From the NCBI GenBank assembly GCA_934120735.1, contig CAKOVA010000012.1, forward strand, positions 1-41,567: a stretch of DNA of 41,567 bases, given 5' to 3'. A model generated the notes under the pieces. The model searched no databases and was not told the DNA's origin. It saw only the letters and a program-made list of their open reading frames with translations. The DNA is from an uncultured Prevotella sp. GTDB lineage: Bacteria > Bacteroidota > Bacteroidia > Bacteroidales > Bacteroidaceae. The translations under genes were made by a program, and so were the position numbers. This document shows, one piece after another, positions 23,633 through 31,566 of this stretch (positions within the stretch are counted from its first letter, which is position 1; each line of letters opens with the position of its first letter).

Positions 23633-26107
23633 TTATGTTGAATGGATGGCAGCAATGATTGAGTTGAGTGAAGCTTCGTCTTGCACCAGCACATCTCTTG
23701 GTTTGCTGCCTTGAGCGGGACCAACAATACCGGCTGCTTCAAGCTGATCCATCAGCCTTCCCGCACGGTTGTATCCGATGGAGAACCGCCTTTGAATCAT
23801 ACTGGTTGAGCCTATCTGACTCGTGACGATGGCATGAGCCGCTTCTTCGAAGAAGGGATCAATGCTTTGCATGTCGCCACCTCCGGCACCCGCGGTACCA
23901 GTTTTCCCGTCAACAGCAGGTTCGGGCAACTCCAAAGGTGACACCGGACCGGGCTGACTGGCTATGAATTGATTGATTCTTTCAATCTCTGGCGTGTCAA
24001 CAAATGCACACTGAACGCGAACAGGCTCGTTTCCATTGAGGAAAAGCAGGTCACCACGTCCCACCAATTGGTTGGCACCAGGACGGTCAAGGATGGTTCT
24101 CGAGTCGATCATGGCACTTACCTTGAAGGCCATTCTTCCAGGGAAGTTGGCTTTGATGTTACCAGTAATGATGTTGGCGGTGGGTCGTTGAGTGGCGATA
24201 ACCATGTGTATGCCCACGGCACGGGCCAACTGTGCGATACGAGTAATGGGGGCTTCAACCTCTCTTCCAGCAGTCATAATCAGATCGCCATACTCATCAA
24301 TTACGACAACGATGTAAGGCATGTATTCATGTCCTTTGGTTAAGTTTAGCTGGTGATTGATGAATTTCTTGTTATACTCCTTGATATTCCTCGCTCCGGC
24401 TATCTTCAGCATGTCGTAGCGATGATCCATCAAGGTGCAAAGTGAATTAAGCGTCCTCACTACTTTCGTCACATCGGTGATGATAGGCTCATCATCATTG
24501 TCTGGAGCTGATGCCATGAAGTGATCCGTGATAGGTGAGTAAACACTGAATTCCACCTTTTTGGGGTCGATTAAGACAATCTTCAACTCATTGGGATGCT
24601 TCTTGTAGAGCAGGGAAGTGATGATGGCATTCAGTCCAACAGACTTACCTTGTCCCGTTGCACCAGCGACTAAAAGATGGGGAATCTTTGCCAAATCCAC
24701 CATAAATACCTCGTTGGTGATGGTTTTTCCAATGGCTAAAGGTAACTCCATGGTTGACTCTTGGAACTTTTTAGAGTTCAAGATGCTTTCCATGGATACG
24801 ATGGTCGGCTTCTTGTTGGGCACCTCAATACCAATAGTGCCCTTTCCTGGGATGGGAGCGATGATGCGTATTCCCAATGCGGCAAGGCTTAAAGCGATGT
24901 CATCCTCCAGGTTTCTGATTTTAGAGATGCGCACTCCTTCGGCTGGCGTAATCTCATAGAGGGTGATAGTTGGGCCTACCGTGGCCTTAATTTCACGGAT
25001 TGAAACACCAAAACTGTTAAGTACTTCTACGATACGAGCATTGTTAGCCTTGATTTCGTCCATGTCTACCAATGGCTTGTTGTCGCTCTCGTATTTCTTT
25101 AACAAGTCAAGTCCGGGATATTTATACTTCAAAAAAGGCTCTTTAGGGTTGATAGGCGTCTTCAAGACCTCTTCTGCAGTCAGAGTCTTGCCAGACGCTT
25201 TCTCATCTTCGGCAGCCACTTCGACGGTCAGGTGCGACGCCTCGTCTTCGTTTGAAGGCTGCGTAGAACCAGTCTTACCGTTGGATTTTTTCGTAGAGGT
25301 GTTTGTAAATTTAGATACATCTGTTAAATCTACCACTGTTGGCTTTGAGTCTTCTTCACCATCAGATGGCGTGTTGTCAATGGTCTGAACTTCATCTTCC
25401 TCCTCTAACTGAACCGCAGAAGCAGTATTATCATGACGGGTGAGATTCGTTACCGTGAAAGGAATCTTACGAGTTAAGTACTTCACGGGGTTCAATGCCT
25501 TTCGAATCACCTCTATTGTTTCGGCACTTAAATAAGTTAAAAACGCCAGTGCCACCAACAACAGAATGGCTGTTAATCCGGGAGGACCTAACAAATTCTC
25601 TAATTGTTGTACGCAGAACATGCCATGCCGGCCACCAGGATTGAACACAAGTTCACCCATCAGCGGTGTTGCAAACTTGGCAAGCGTGACAGAACTCCAT
25701 ATCATGACGAGCGTCATGCCAAGAAACCATTTCCATAGGTTAATCTTGTAGACTTTCATCAAGCTAAGTCCCAGCAAAATAATGAACAGAGGTATCAGAA
25801 ATGCGGGAATGCCAAAGTTGACTGTAATCAACGTGTAAGCGATGATAGCACCGATACTTCCGCAATAATTAGAGAAGGTTCGGTCAGCATTCATCCATTC
25901 TCTTGGCCGCAAATCCTCAAGTATACTTTGGTCTGCCTGTCCTGTATAAAAATAAGAAACCATTGCAATGATGACGTACACTGCAATGACCAAAAGGATA
26001 GCACCTAAGAGAAAATCTGTTTTTTCGTTGCTGAAGATATTTTGAAAGCCTACAGCTTCACCCACATTCTTTGGTTTTCGCTCAGGCTTTTTCCTTTTTA
26101 TTCCCAT
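23633..26107 (-). CDS. ftsK: DNA translocase FtsK
   Basis: FtsK sits at the septum and pumps chromosome ends apart, activating XerCD at dif. The 824-aa protein has an N-terminal membrane domain with about four helices (about residues 32-55, 82-120, 125-145, 172-195), a short acidic Ser/Thr-rich linker (about 225-320, far shorter than in E. coli), and the RecA-like motor: Walker A at 482-490 (GATGQGKSV), VLIDPKKVEFSVY, Walker B near 598-607 (IVVVIDEYGD) and ATQRPTANIITGNIKANFPGR. The C-terminal winged-helix gamma domain (about 755-824, SMIQRRFSIGYNRAGRLMDQLEAAG) reads polar DNA motifs. The gene is divergent from the exonuclease gene. Confidence 0.97.
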   Translation of the reverse strand: MGIKRKKPERKPKNVGEAVGFQNIFSNEKTDFLLGAILLVIAVYVIIAMVSYFYTGQADQSILEDLRPREWMNADRTFSNYCGSIGAIIAYTLITVNFGIPAFLIPLFIILLGLSLMKVYKINLWKWFLGMTLVMIWSSVTLAKFATPLMGELVFNPGGRHGMFCVQQLENLLGPPGLTAILLLVALAFLTYLSAETIEVIRKALNPVKYLTRKIPFTVTNLTRHDNTASAVQLEEEDEVQTIDNTPSDGEEDSKPTVVDLTDVSKFTNTSTKKSNGKTGSTQPSNEDEASHLTVEVAAEDEKASGKTLTAEEVLKTPINPKEPFLKYKYPGLDLLKKYESDNKPLVDMDEIKANNARIVEVLNSFGVSIREIKATVGPTITLYEITPAEGVRISKIRNLEDDIALSLAALGIRIIAPIPGKGTIGIEVPNKKPTIVSMESILNSKKFQESTMELPLAIGKTITNEVFMVDLAKIPHLLVAGATGQGKSVGLNAIITSLLYKKHPNELKIVLIDPKKVEFSVYSPITDHFMASAPDNDDEPIITDVTKVVRTLNSLCTLMDHRYDMLKIAGARNIKEYNKKFINHQLNLTKGHEYMPYIVVVIDEYGDLIMTAGREVEAPITRIAQLARAVGIHMVIATQRPTANIITGNIKANFPGRMAFKVSAMIDSRTILDRPGANQLVGRGDLLFLNGNEPVRVQCAFVDTPEIERINQFIASQPGPVSPLELPEPAVDGKTGTAGAGGGDMQSIDPFFEEAAHAIVTSQIGSTSMIQRRFSIGYNRAGRLMDQLEAAGIVGPAQGSKPRDVLVQDEASLNSIIAAIHST

Positions 26108-26130
26108 ATCAAGTCTATGTGATTTGAATG

Positions 26131-26138
26131 CAAAAATA
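26131..26138 (-). promoter_or_regulatory. Candidate -7 element of the ftsK promoter
   Basis: Minus-strand TATTTTTG followed by CA, 24 nt before the ftsK ATG. The same TATTTTTGCA occurs on the plus strand at 26182-26191 for the divergent exonuclease gene. Confidence 0.45.
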
Positions 26139-26181
26139 GCGTAAATATGTCAGAATCCTTCACGTTTTGATAACTTTTTTC

Positions 26182-26189
26182 TATTTTTG
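26182..26189 (+). promoter_or_regulatory. Candidate -7 element of the exonuclease-tilS operon
   Basis: TATTTTTG matches TAnnTTTG and lies 21 nt before the ATG at 26211. A TTTG at 26166-26169 is too close to be a standard -33 element. Confidence 0.45.
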
Positions 26190-26210
26190 CAATTCATAAG
26201 AATATGGGTT

Positions 26211-26888
26211 ATGAAGAGAACTATCTATAGCAAATTCAACAAGGAAGCCATCCATACACTCCCACAAGTTTTATTTCCAGGTCGAATCATTGTCGTGACC
26301 AGTGAAAAAATGGCAGAAAAAGCGGTGAAATTCCTGTTGACTCAAGACATTTTAGGCGTAGATACCGAAACACGTCCCGTATTCAGAAAAGGCCAATCTT
26401 ACCAAGTTTCATTGTTTCAAGTTGCTACCAAGGAGGTTTGTTTCTTGTTCCGTCTTAATATGTTAGGCATCACTCCGGCCATCAAACTTTTGTTGGAGAA
26501 CACGAAAACCAAGATGGTTGGATTGTCGTGGCATGACGACTTGTTGATGTTGCATAAAAGATCAGAATTCAAGAAAGGTTATTTCATTGATTTACAAGAT
26601 ATTGTCGGCGAACTCGGAATCAAAGATTTAAGTCTTCAGAAGTTGTATGCAAACATCTTTCATCAAAAGATTAGCAAGCGTCAACGCCTCACCAATTGGG
26701 ACCAGGAGAACCTCACAGACAAACAAAAGCTATACGCAGCCACTGACGCATGGGCCTGTATCATGTTGTATGAAGAAATACTTAGGCTGAAAGAAACTGG
26801 CGATTATACGCTCATACCTGACGAAGAAGAAAATAACGCTAAACAAGTAAAAGATGACAACCAAAACCATACAACTCAAAAAGGGTAA
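26211..26888 (+). CDS. 3'-5' exonuclease domain protein (DEDDy, RNase D-like)
   Basis: The 225-aa protein is a single DEDD exonuclease domain. Exo I is LGVDTETRPVF (Asp and Glu), Exo II is GLSWHDDLLML, and Exo III is LYAATDAWACIMLYEEI, with the Tyr four residues before Asp that marks the DEDDy class. There is no HRDC domain, so this is the short Bacteroidota type, not full RNase D. It probably trims RNA or DNA 3' ends. The ATG at 26211 is preferred over an upstream TTG that overlaps the -7 element. Its 3' end overlaps the methyltransferase start by 35 nt, so the two are tightly linked. Confidence 0.88.
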   Translation: MKRTIYSKFNKEAIHTLPQVLFPGRIIVVTSEKMAEKAVKFLLTQDILGVDTETRPVFRKGQSYQVSLFQVATKEVCFLFRLNMLGITPAIKLLLENTKTKMVGLSWHDDLLMLHKRSEFKKGYFIDLQDIVGELGIKDLSLQKLYANIFHQKISKRQRLTNWDQENLTDKQKLYAATDAWACIMLYEEILRLKETGDYTLIPDEEENNAKQVKDDNQNHTTQKG

Positions 26889-28038
26889 AGAAGAGTCGCT
26901 CAAACGTTTCCATCCCTGGATATTTTCTGGTGCAATCCTTCGGATGGACGAGGGGATTGAAGAAGGCGAACTTGTCAAAGTAGTGACCTTTCACCGAGAG
27001 TTCATTGCGATAGGGCATTACCAAATCGGCTCCATCGCCGTGCGAATTCTGTCGTTTAGGGATATAACTATTGATCAAGAGTTTTGGAAGTCAAGACTAA
27101 AAGCTGCCTTGAACATGCGCATTGCCATTGGCATTGCCGATAATCCAACAAACAACACCTACCGATTGGTGCACGGTGAAGGCGACATGTTGCCAGGCTT
27201 AATCATTGATTGTTATGGAAAAACGGCCGTCATGCAAGCGCATAGTGTTGGCATGCATGTGGAACGACTGCCTATATGCGAGGCTCTTAGGAGCGTGATG
27301 GGCAGTCGTATCGAGCATGTTTTCTATAAAAGCGAGACCACTTTGCCGTTCAAAGCCGAATTGGGACAACAAGATGGCTTTCTCTATGGTGGCAGTGATG
27401 ATAACGTGGCCATTGAGAATGGACTGAAATTTCATGTGGATTGGTTGAAAGGACAAAAGACCGGGTTTTTCGTAGACCAGCGTGAAAACCGTACTTTGCT
27501 TGAAAAATATGCCAAAAACCGCTCGGTACTCAACATGTTTTGCTACACTGGAGGGTTCTCCGTGTATGCCATGCGCGGTGGGGCCAAGCTCGTTCATTCG
27601 GTTGACAGCAGTGCCAAAGCCGTAGAGTTGACCAATGCGAACATCAAGTTGAACTTCCCGTCGGATGCCAGGCATGCGGCTTTCTGTGACGATGCTTTCA
27701 AGTACCTCGATGCTCATGATGCACAATACGACTTGGTAGTGTTGGATCCTCCCGCTTTTGCCAAGCATCGGGCGGCGCTACGCAATGCTTTGAAGGGCTA
27801 TACCCGACTGAACGTTAAGGGGTTCGAGCGCATCAAGCCCGGTGGAATACTGTTTACCTTCAGTTGTTCACAGGTGGTGACGAAAGAAAACTTCAGGAAT
27901 GCTGTGTTCACAGCGGCCGCCCAGGCTAAGCGTAAGGTTCGTATTCTGCATCAATTGCACCAGCCTGCCGACCATCCCATCAATATTTACCATCCCGAAG
28001 GAGAATATCTGAAGGGCCTCGTCTTATACGTTGAATAA
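26854..28038 (+). CDS. Class I SAM-dependent rRNA large-subunit methyltransferase (RlmI-like)
   Basis: Layout: N-terminal PUA domain (about residues 1-75, starting LKKGKEESLKRFHPWIFSGAI), a beta-hairpin linker domain (about 80-190) and a Rossmann methyltransferase domain. SAM motif I is VLNMFCYTGGFSVYAMRGGA (about 225-245), followed by the acidic VDSSAKAVEL, and motif IV is DLVVLDPPAFAK. RlmI methylates a cytosine in 23S rRNA to m5C; whether this homologue hits the same site is not known. Length 394 aa is typical. It overlaps the exonuclease gene by 35 nt and the tilS start by 8 nt, so the three form one operon. Confidence 0.92.
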   Translation: MTTKTIQLKKGKEESLKRFHPWIFSGAILRMDEGIEEGELVKVVTFHREFIAIGHYQIGSIAVRILSFRDITIDQEFWKSRLKAALNMRIAIGIADNPTNNTYRLVHGEGDMLPGLIIDCYGKTAVMQAHSVGMHVERLPICEALRSVMGSRIEHVFYKSETTLPFKAELGQQDGFLYGGSDDNVAIENGLKFHVDWLKGQKTGFFVDQRENRTLLEKYAKNRSVLNMFCYTGGFSVYAMRGGAKLVHSVDSSAKAVELTNANIKLNFPSDARHAAFCDDAFKYLDAHDAQYDLVVLDPPAFAKHRAALRNALKGYTRLNVKGFERIKPGGILFTFSCSQVVTKENFRNAVFTAAAQAKRKVRILHQLHQPADHPINIYHPEGEYLKGLVLYVE

Positions 28039-29356
28039 GTTTGAGCATCATATTCAGCAATATATTTCATCTTTGTCGTTGCTTCACAAAGATGAGTTGT
28101 ATCTGGTAGCCCTTTCTGGTGGAGCTGACAGCGTGTGCCTGCTTCGCTGCCTCAAAGTACTGGGTTACCGTATAGAAGCCATCCATTGCAATTTTCGTTT
28201 ACGCGGTGAAGAGTCGGATAGGGACGAGCTTTTTTGCCAAGAGTTGTGCCAAAAACTTGACATCCCCTTGCATTTGGCGCATTTTGACACACGCTCTTAT
28301 GCCGAGTTGCACCATGTGAGCATTGAGATGGCGGCGCGCGAGCTGAGATACGCTCATTTCAAAAACCTTTGTAAGGACATGGGTGCTGGTGGCGTGTGTG
28401 TGGGTCATCATCAGGACGACAGCGTAGAAACCATTTTAATCAACCTGGTTCGCTCAACCGGCATTCATGGGTTGACGGGCATTGCGCCTAAAAACGATTA
28501 TATATGCAGGCCACTACTTTGTGTAAGTCGCAAAGAGATAACGGATTACCTGCAAAGCATTCAACAAAATTATATCACCGATAGCACCAATTTAGTGCCC
28601 GATGTTCAGCGCAATAAAATGCGGTTGGAAGTGATTCCGCTCTTGGAAAGCATCAATCCAGCGGCACAGCAAAACATCTTGCAAACAGCCCTGCGCCTGG
28701 CTGATGTCGTGAGCATCCTTGACGGGTGGATGGAACGGGTGGCCCAGTGGAAACCCCGTGGACCTTATTGGTATTTCCCCCTGAAGGAGGTTACGCACGA
28801 ATACATATTGTGGTATTTGCTAAAAAGCTATCATTTCACCTCCAAGCAGGTTGACAACATTTATGAAAACAGAAACAACGGCAGCGGAAGAGTGTGGACC
28901 TCCAAGACACACGAGTTGTTGATTGACCGCGACCAACTGGTGTTGGCACAGCGCAACGATGAACCACAGGAGCCACTCACCATTCCCGAACCAGGTGTTT
29001 TCCGCTACGATGCTAAGTTGAAAGTGAGGATTTCCGTTACCGCCGCCCCCATATCGGCTCAAATCGTCAAGGATAAACGCTGTGCCTACATGGATTTTAA
29101 CCAAGTAAGTTTTCCATTAGTACTTAGACCCGTCCAGCCGGCCGACCGCTTCCAGCCTTTCGGTATGAAAGGAACCAAATTGTTGAGCGACTACATGACC
29201 GACCGTAAGATGTCGCTGTTTGAGAAACGGCGGCAACTGGTGCTGACCGACCATCAAGGTCATATACTTTGGGTAGTGGAGGAGAGGCTGGCCGATCCCT
29301 ATAAGATGACAAAAGACACGCAAACGGTTTTAAAAGTTGAAATGCTTCACGACTGA
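28031..29356 (+). CDS. tilS: tRNA(Ile)-lysidine synthetase
   Basis: TilS changes C34 of the CAU anticodon of tRNA-Ile2 to lysidine, which is essential for AUA decoding. The PP-loop SGGADSVCLL (about residues 29-38) is intact, followed by HCNFRLRGEESDRDELF, MAARELRYAHF and GVCVGHHQDDSVETILINL. The C-terminal TilS domains are present (LRPVQPADRFQPFGMKGTKLLSDYMTDRKM). Length 441 aa is normal. The start is TTG at 28031, inside the end of the methyltransferase gene; no ATG lies between it and the PP-loop. It ends the operon and is followed by array C of the 22-nt repeats. Confidence 0.95.
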   Translation: MNKFEHHIQQYISSLSLLHKDELYLVALSGGADSVCLLRCLKVLGYRIEAIHCNFRLRGEESDRDELFCQELCQKLDIPLHLAHFDTRSYAELHHVSIEMAARELRYAHFKNLCKDMGAGGVCVGHHQDDSVETILINLVRSTGIHGLTGIAPKNDYICRPLLCVSRKEITDYLQSIQQNYITDSTNLVPDVQRNKMRLEVIPLLESINPAAQQNILQTALRLADVVSILDGWMERVAQWKPRGPYWYFPLKEVTHEYILWYLLKSYHFTSKQVDNIYENRNNGSGRVWTSKTHELLIDRDQLVLAQRNDEPQEPLTIPEPGVFRYDAKLKVRISVTAAPISAQIVKDKRCAYMDFNQVSFPLVLRPVQPADRFQPFGMKGTKLLSDYMTDRKMSLFEKRRQLVLTDHQGHILWVVEERLADPYKMTKDTQTVLKVEMLHD

Positions 29357-29423
29357 ACATCATCTTATCATATACCAGCGGTGCTTCCAACCAATTGAAA
29401 ACCATGATGATACATAGATGGCT

Positions 29424-29511
29424 TTAAAAGCATTGAGTTTGGCGTTCAAACTCAATGCAATTGAGCCCCGAACTCAATGACTTTGGTGGCCAAAGTCCAT
29501 GCTATTGAAAA
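29424..29511. repeat. Tandem array C: four 22-nt near-palindromic units
   Basis: Units start at 29424, 29446, 29468 and 29490, all exactly 22 nt. Here the unit junctions form strong hairpins: CATTGAGTTTG/CAAACTCAATG (29431-29441 with 29447-29457, 11 bp, 5-nt loop) and GACTTTGG/CCAAAGTC (29479-29486 with 29490-29497, 8 bp, 3-nt loop). The array lies between convergent tilS and kdsB, 67 nt and 19 nt beyond their stops, and may serve as a two-way transcript end. Confidence 0.87.
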
Positions 29512-29530
29512 TCCATCATTAAGACATTAG

Positions 29531-30283
29531 TTACTCCACCTGCTGCAAATGTCCTAAAAAGCGTTCGGCCCGGTTCAAATCTCCGGGCGTATCTATTCCT
29601 ACTGTCTCAATGTCAGTGAGTCCAACCTTGATGCGGTAACCATTCTGCAACCACCTTAACTGTTCCAAACTTTCGGCCAATTCCAGCGAAGATTGCGGCA
29701 GCTGGGTGATTTCCCTGAGAACGTCTCTGCGGTAAGCGTAAATGCCCAGATGCTTTAAAAAAGGATATTGGCTCATCCACTCGTCACCTTTTTTGTTTCT
29801 GATGAATGGAATGACCGACCTTGAGAAATACAGCGCATACTCATCTTTATCCACCACAATCTTCGGCGAGTTGGGATTTTCCAGCGCCTGCTGGCTTTCA
29901 AACCGTTTTCCCAGCGTTGCTATTTGCGTCTTGGAGTCGTCGAAGCAATGGCACAACGTTTCTATTTGTTGTCGCTGAATGAAAGGCTCGTCGCCCTGAA
30001 TGTTGAGCACAACGTCGCACGTCAGCCCCAATTGCTCCACAGCTTCCTCTATTCTGTCTGTTCCACTTTGATGGTTAGGGCTGGTCATCACCGCTTTTCC
30101 ACCAAAAGTTGTGACGGCATCAAAGATGCGTTGGTCGTCCGTTGCGACGAAAGCATCTTCCAAAACCTGTGAAACTTGCTCGTACACCCGTTGGATAACG
30201 GTCTTGCCACCCAGCATGGCCAACGGTTTTCCGGGAAAACGGGACGACCCGTAGCGTGCCGGTATGATACCTGTAAACTTCAT
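29531..30283 (-). CDS. kdsB: 3-deoxy-manno-octulosonate cytidylyltransferase (CMP-KDO synthetase)
   Basis: KdsB activates KDO with CTP for lipopolysaccharide inner-core synthesis, in the cytosol. The N-terminus FTGIIPARYGSSRFPGKPLAMLGGKTVIQRV is the family signature (nucleotide-binding Arg and Lys), then AFVATDDQRIFDAV, MTSPNHQSGTDRIEEAV, VVLNIQGDEPFIQ (metal Asp) and KHLGIYAYRRDVL, and near the end GVDTPGDL-like residues (here GIDTPGDLNRAE). Length 250 aa is typical. It shows that the host makes LPS or LOS. It is divergent from the MORN gene and has its own -7 element. Confidence 0.97.
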   Translation of the reverse strand: MKFTGIIPARYGSSRFPGKPLAMLGGKTVIQRVYEQVSQVLEDAFVATDDQRIFDAVTTFGGKAVMTSPNHQSGTDRIEEAVEQLGLTCDVVLNIQGDEPFIQRQQIETLCHCFDDSKTQIATLGKRFESQQALENPNSPKIVVDKDEYALYFSRSVIPFIRNKKGDEWMSQYPFLKHLGIYAYRRDVLREITQLPQSSLELAESLEQLRWLQNGYRIKVGLTDIETVGIDTPGDLNRAERFLGHLQQVE

Positions 30284-30305
30284 AAAAAATCTAATTTAAG
30301 ACGTA

Positions 30306-30313
30306 CAAAGATA
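30306..30313 (-). promoter_or_regulatory. Candidate -7 element of the kdsB promoter
   Basis: Minus-strand TATCTTTG, a perfect TAnnTTTG, 23 nt before the kdsB ATG. Confidence 0.5.
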
Positions 30314-30332
30314 CTAAATAATACTAATAGTC

Positions 30333-30363
30333 TTTGCTGTCTCAGTAAAAATAAGTACTTTTG
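30333..30363 (+). promoter_or_regulatory. Promoter of the MORN-glgB operon
   Basis: TTTG (30333-30336), a 19-nt spacer and TACTTTTG (30356-30363): an exact Bacteroidota -33/-7 match, with the GTG start about 27 nt downstream. Confidence 0.75.
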
Positions 30364-30389
30364 GACGGTACAACAAAACCCATTATCAC

Positions 30390-31523
30390 GTGAAGAAAGA
30401 ACTGTTATCTATCATATTGTTACTATTTCCATTCTATGTTTTTGCCCAAAAACTCACCTTGGGCTCTTGTACAATATCCGAAGGCGAGGGCAAAACGCGC
30501 GTCACTGGACAATACAAAGGTGAAATGTCTGGTGGCAAGCCTCAGGGGAAGGGCAACGTGCTTTACAGCAATGGCAACACCTACGAGGGCGAGTTTGTAA
30601 AAGGCAAACGACAGGGGTATGGCATCTATACGTTTGCCGATGGAGAAAAATATGAAGGTCAGTGGTTTCAAAACCAACAGCACGGGCGAGGAACCTATTA
30701 TTTCGCAAACAATAATAAGTATGTGGGATTGTGGTTTCGCGACTATCAGCAAGGTCATGGTGTGATGTATTATTATAATGGTGACCGCTATGAGGGCAAC
30801 TGGTATCAAGACAAACGCCAAGGCAAGGGAACTTACACCTTTTCTACCGGCGCCTATTACAAAGGTCAGTGGAAAGATGACGAGAAGAGTGGCAAGGGAT
30901 ACTTTGATTGGGGCGATGGTTCCAGCTATGACGGTCAGTGGCAGAACAATGTGCGTGAAGGAAAAGGACTTTACAAATATGCCGACGGCGACGTCTATTC
31001 AGGCGATTGGTATGGAGATATCCAGAACGGTAAAGGTATCTATAAATTCCAAAACGGCGACTTGTACGAAGGCGAATACGTTGACGGCGAACGAACTGGA
31101 GAAGGCATCTTTCGTTTGGCCAATGGTGATAAATATACCGGAACGTTCAAAGATGGCGAGAAAAATGGTGTAGGAACGATGACATGGGCCAATGGCGACC
31201 GCTACACCGGGCTGTGGAAAAATGACTTGCAAAACGGCAAGGGGAAGCTGGTGAAGAAGAATGGCGATGTTTTTGAAGGTGACTTTAAGGCCGGGAAGGT
31301 GCATGGTGAAGTGATTATTCACTACGCCGACGGCAGCAAATACAAGGGTACGTTCAAGAATGGTAAGCGCAACGGCCCTGCCATAGAAGAAACTAAAGAC
31401 GGCAAGCGATTTGAAGGGTCGTATGTAGACGATGCCAGAGACGGCAAGTTTGTTGAGAAAGATCGCAATGGAAAGGTGGTCACTCGAGGTCACTACGAGC
31501 GAGGTCGCCGTTATGTGGATTAG
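30390..31523 (+). CDS. Exported MORN-repeat protein
   Basis: The 377-aa protein has a signal peptide (MKKELLSIILLLFPFYVFA) and then about 14 MORN repeats of 23 residues each, with the pattern G-x-G-x-Y/F-x-x-x-x-G-x-x-Y-x-G-x-W/F (for example YEGEF, YEGQW, YEGNW, YSGDW, YTGTF, FEGDF). It should fold as an extended beta meander and act as a scaffold or binding surface in the periplasm or at the cell surface. The start is GTG at 30390: it directly precedes the signal peptide and no ATG is nearby. It leads an operon with glgB (43 nt downstream). Its function is unknown; a link to glycogen is suggested only by position. Confidence 0.9.
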   Translation: MKKELLSIILLLFPFYVFAQKLTLGSCTISEGEGKTRVTGQYKGEMSGGKPQGKGNVLYSNGNTYEGEFVKGKRQGYGIYTFADGEKYEGQWFQNQQHGRGTYYFANNNKYVGLWFRDYQQGHGVMYYYNGDRYEGNWYQDKRQGKGTYTFSTGAYYKGQWKDDEKSGKGYFDWGDGSSYDGQWQNNVREGKGLYKYADGDVYSGDWYGDIQNGKGIYKFQNGDLYEGEYVDGERTGEGIFRLANGDKYTGTFKDGEKNGVGTMTWANGDRYTGLWKNDLQNGKGKLVKKNGDVFEGDFKAGKVHGEVIIHYADGSKYKGTFKNGKRNGPAIEETKDGKRFEGSYVDDARDGKFVEKDRNGKVVTRGHYERGRRYVD

Positions 31524-31566
31524 ACGTTTCTTATATATCATTATCCTATATTAAGTCTGTTCAATC

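Noticed and set aside
23620..23742. N-terminal extension of the LolA-like protein
   Set aside because: The extension overlaps the 3' end of ftsK and would put 41 residues before a clear signal peptide. The ATG at 23619 is preferred.
24963..25388. Antisense ORF of 141 aa inside ftsK
   Set aside because: It is a mirror frame of a strongly supported gene, with low-complexity Ser-rich translation, no start context and no family resemblance. Other long antisense frames, for example 32323-33270 in glgB and 17791-18297 in rny, were rejected for the same reason.
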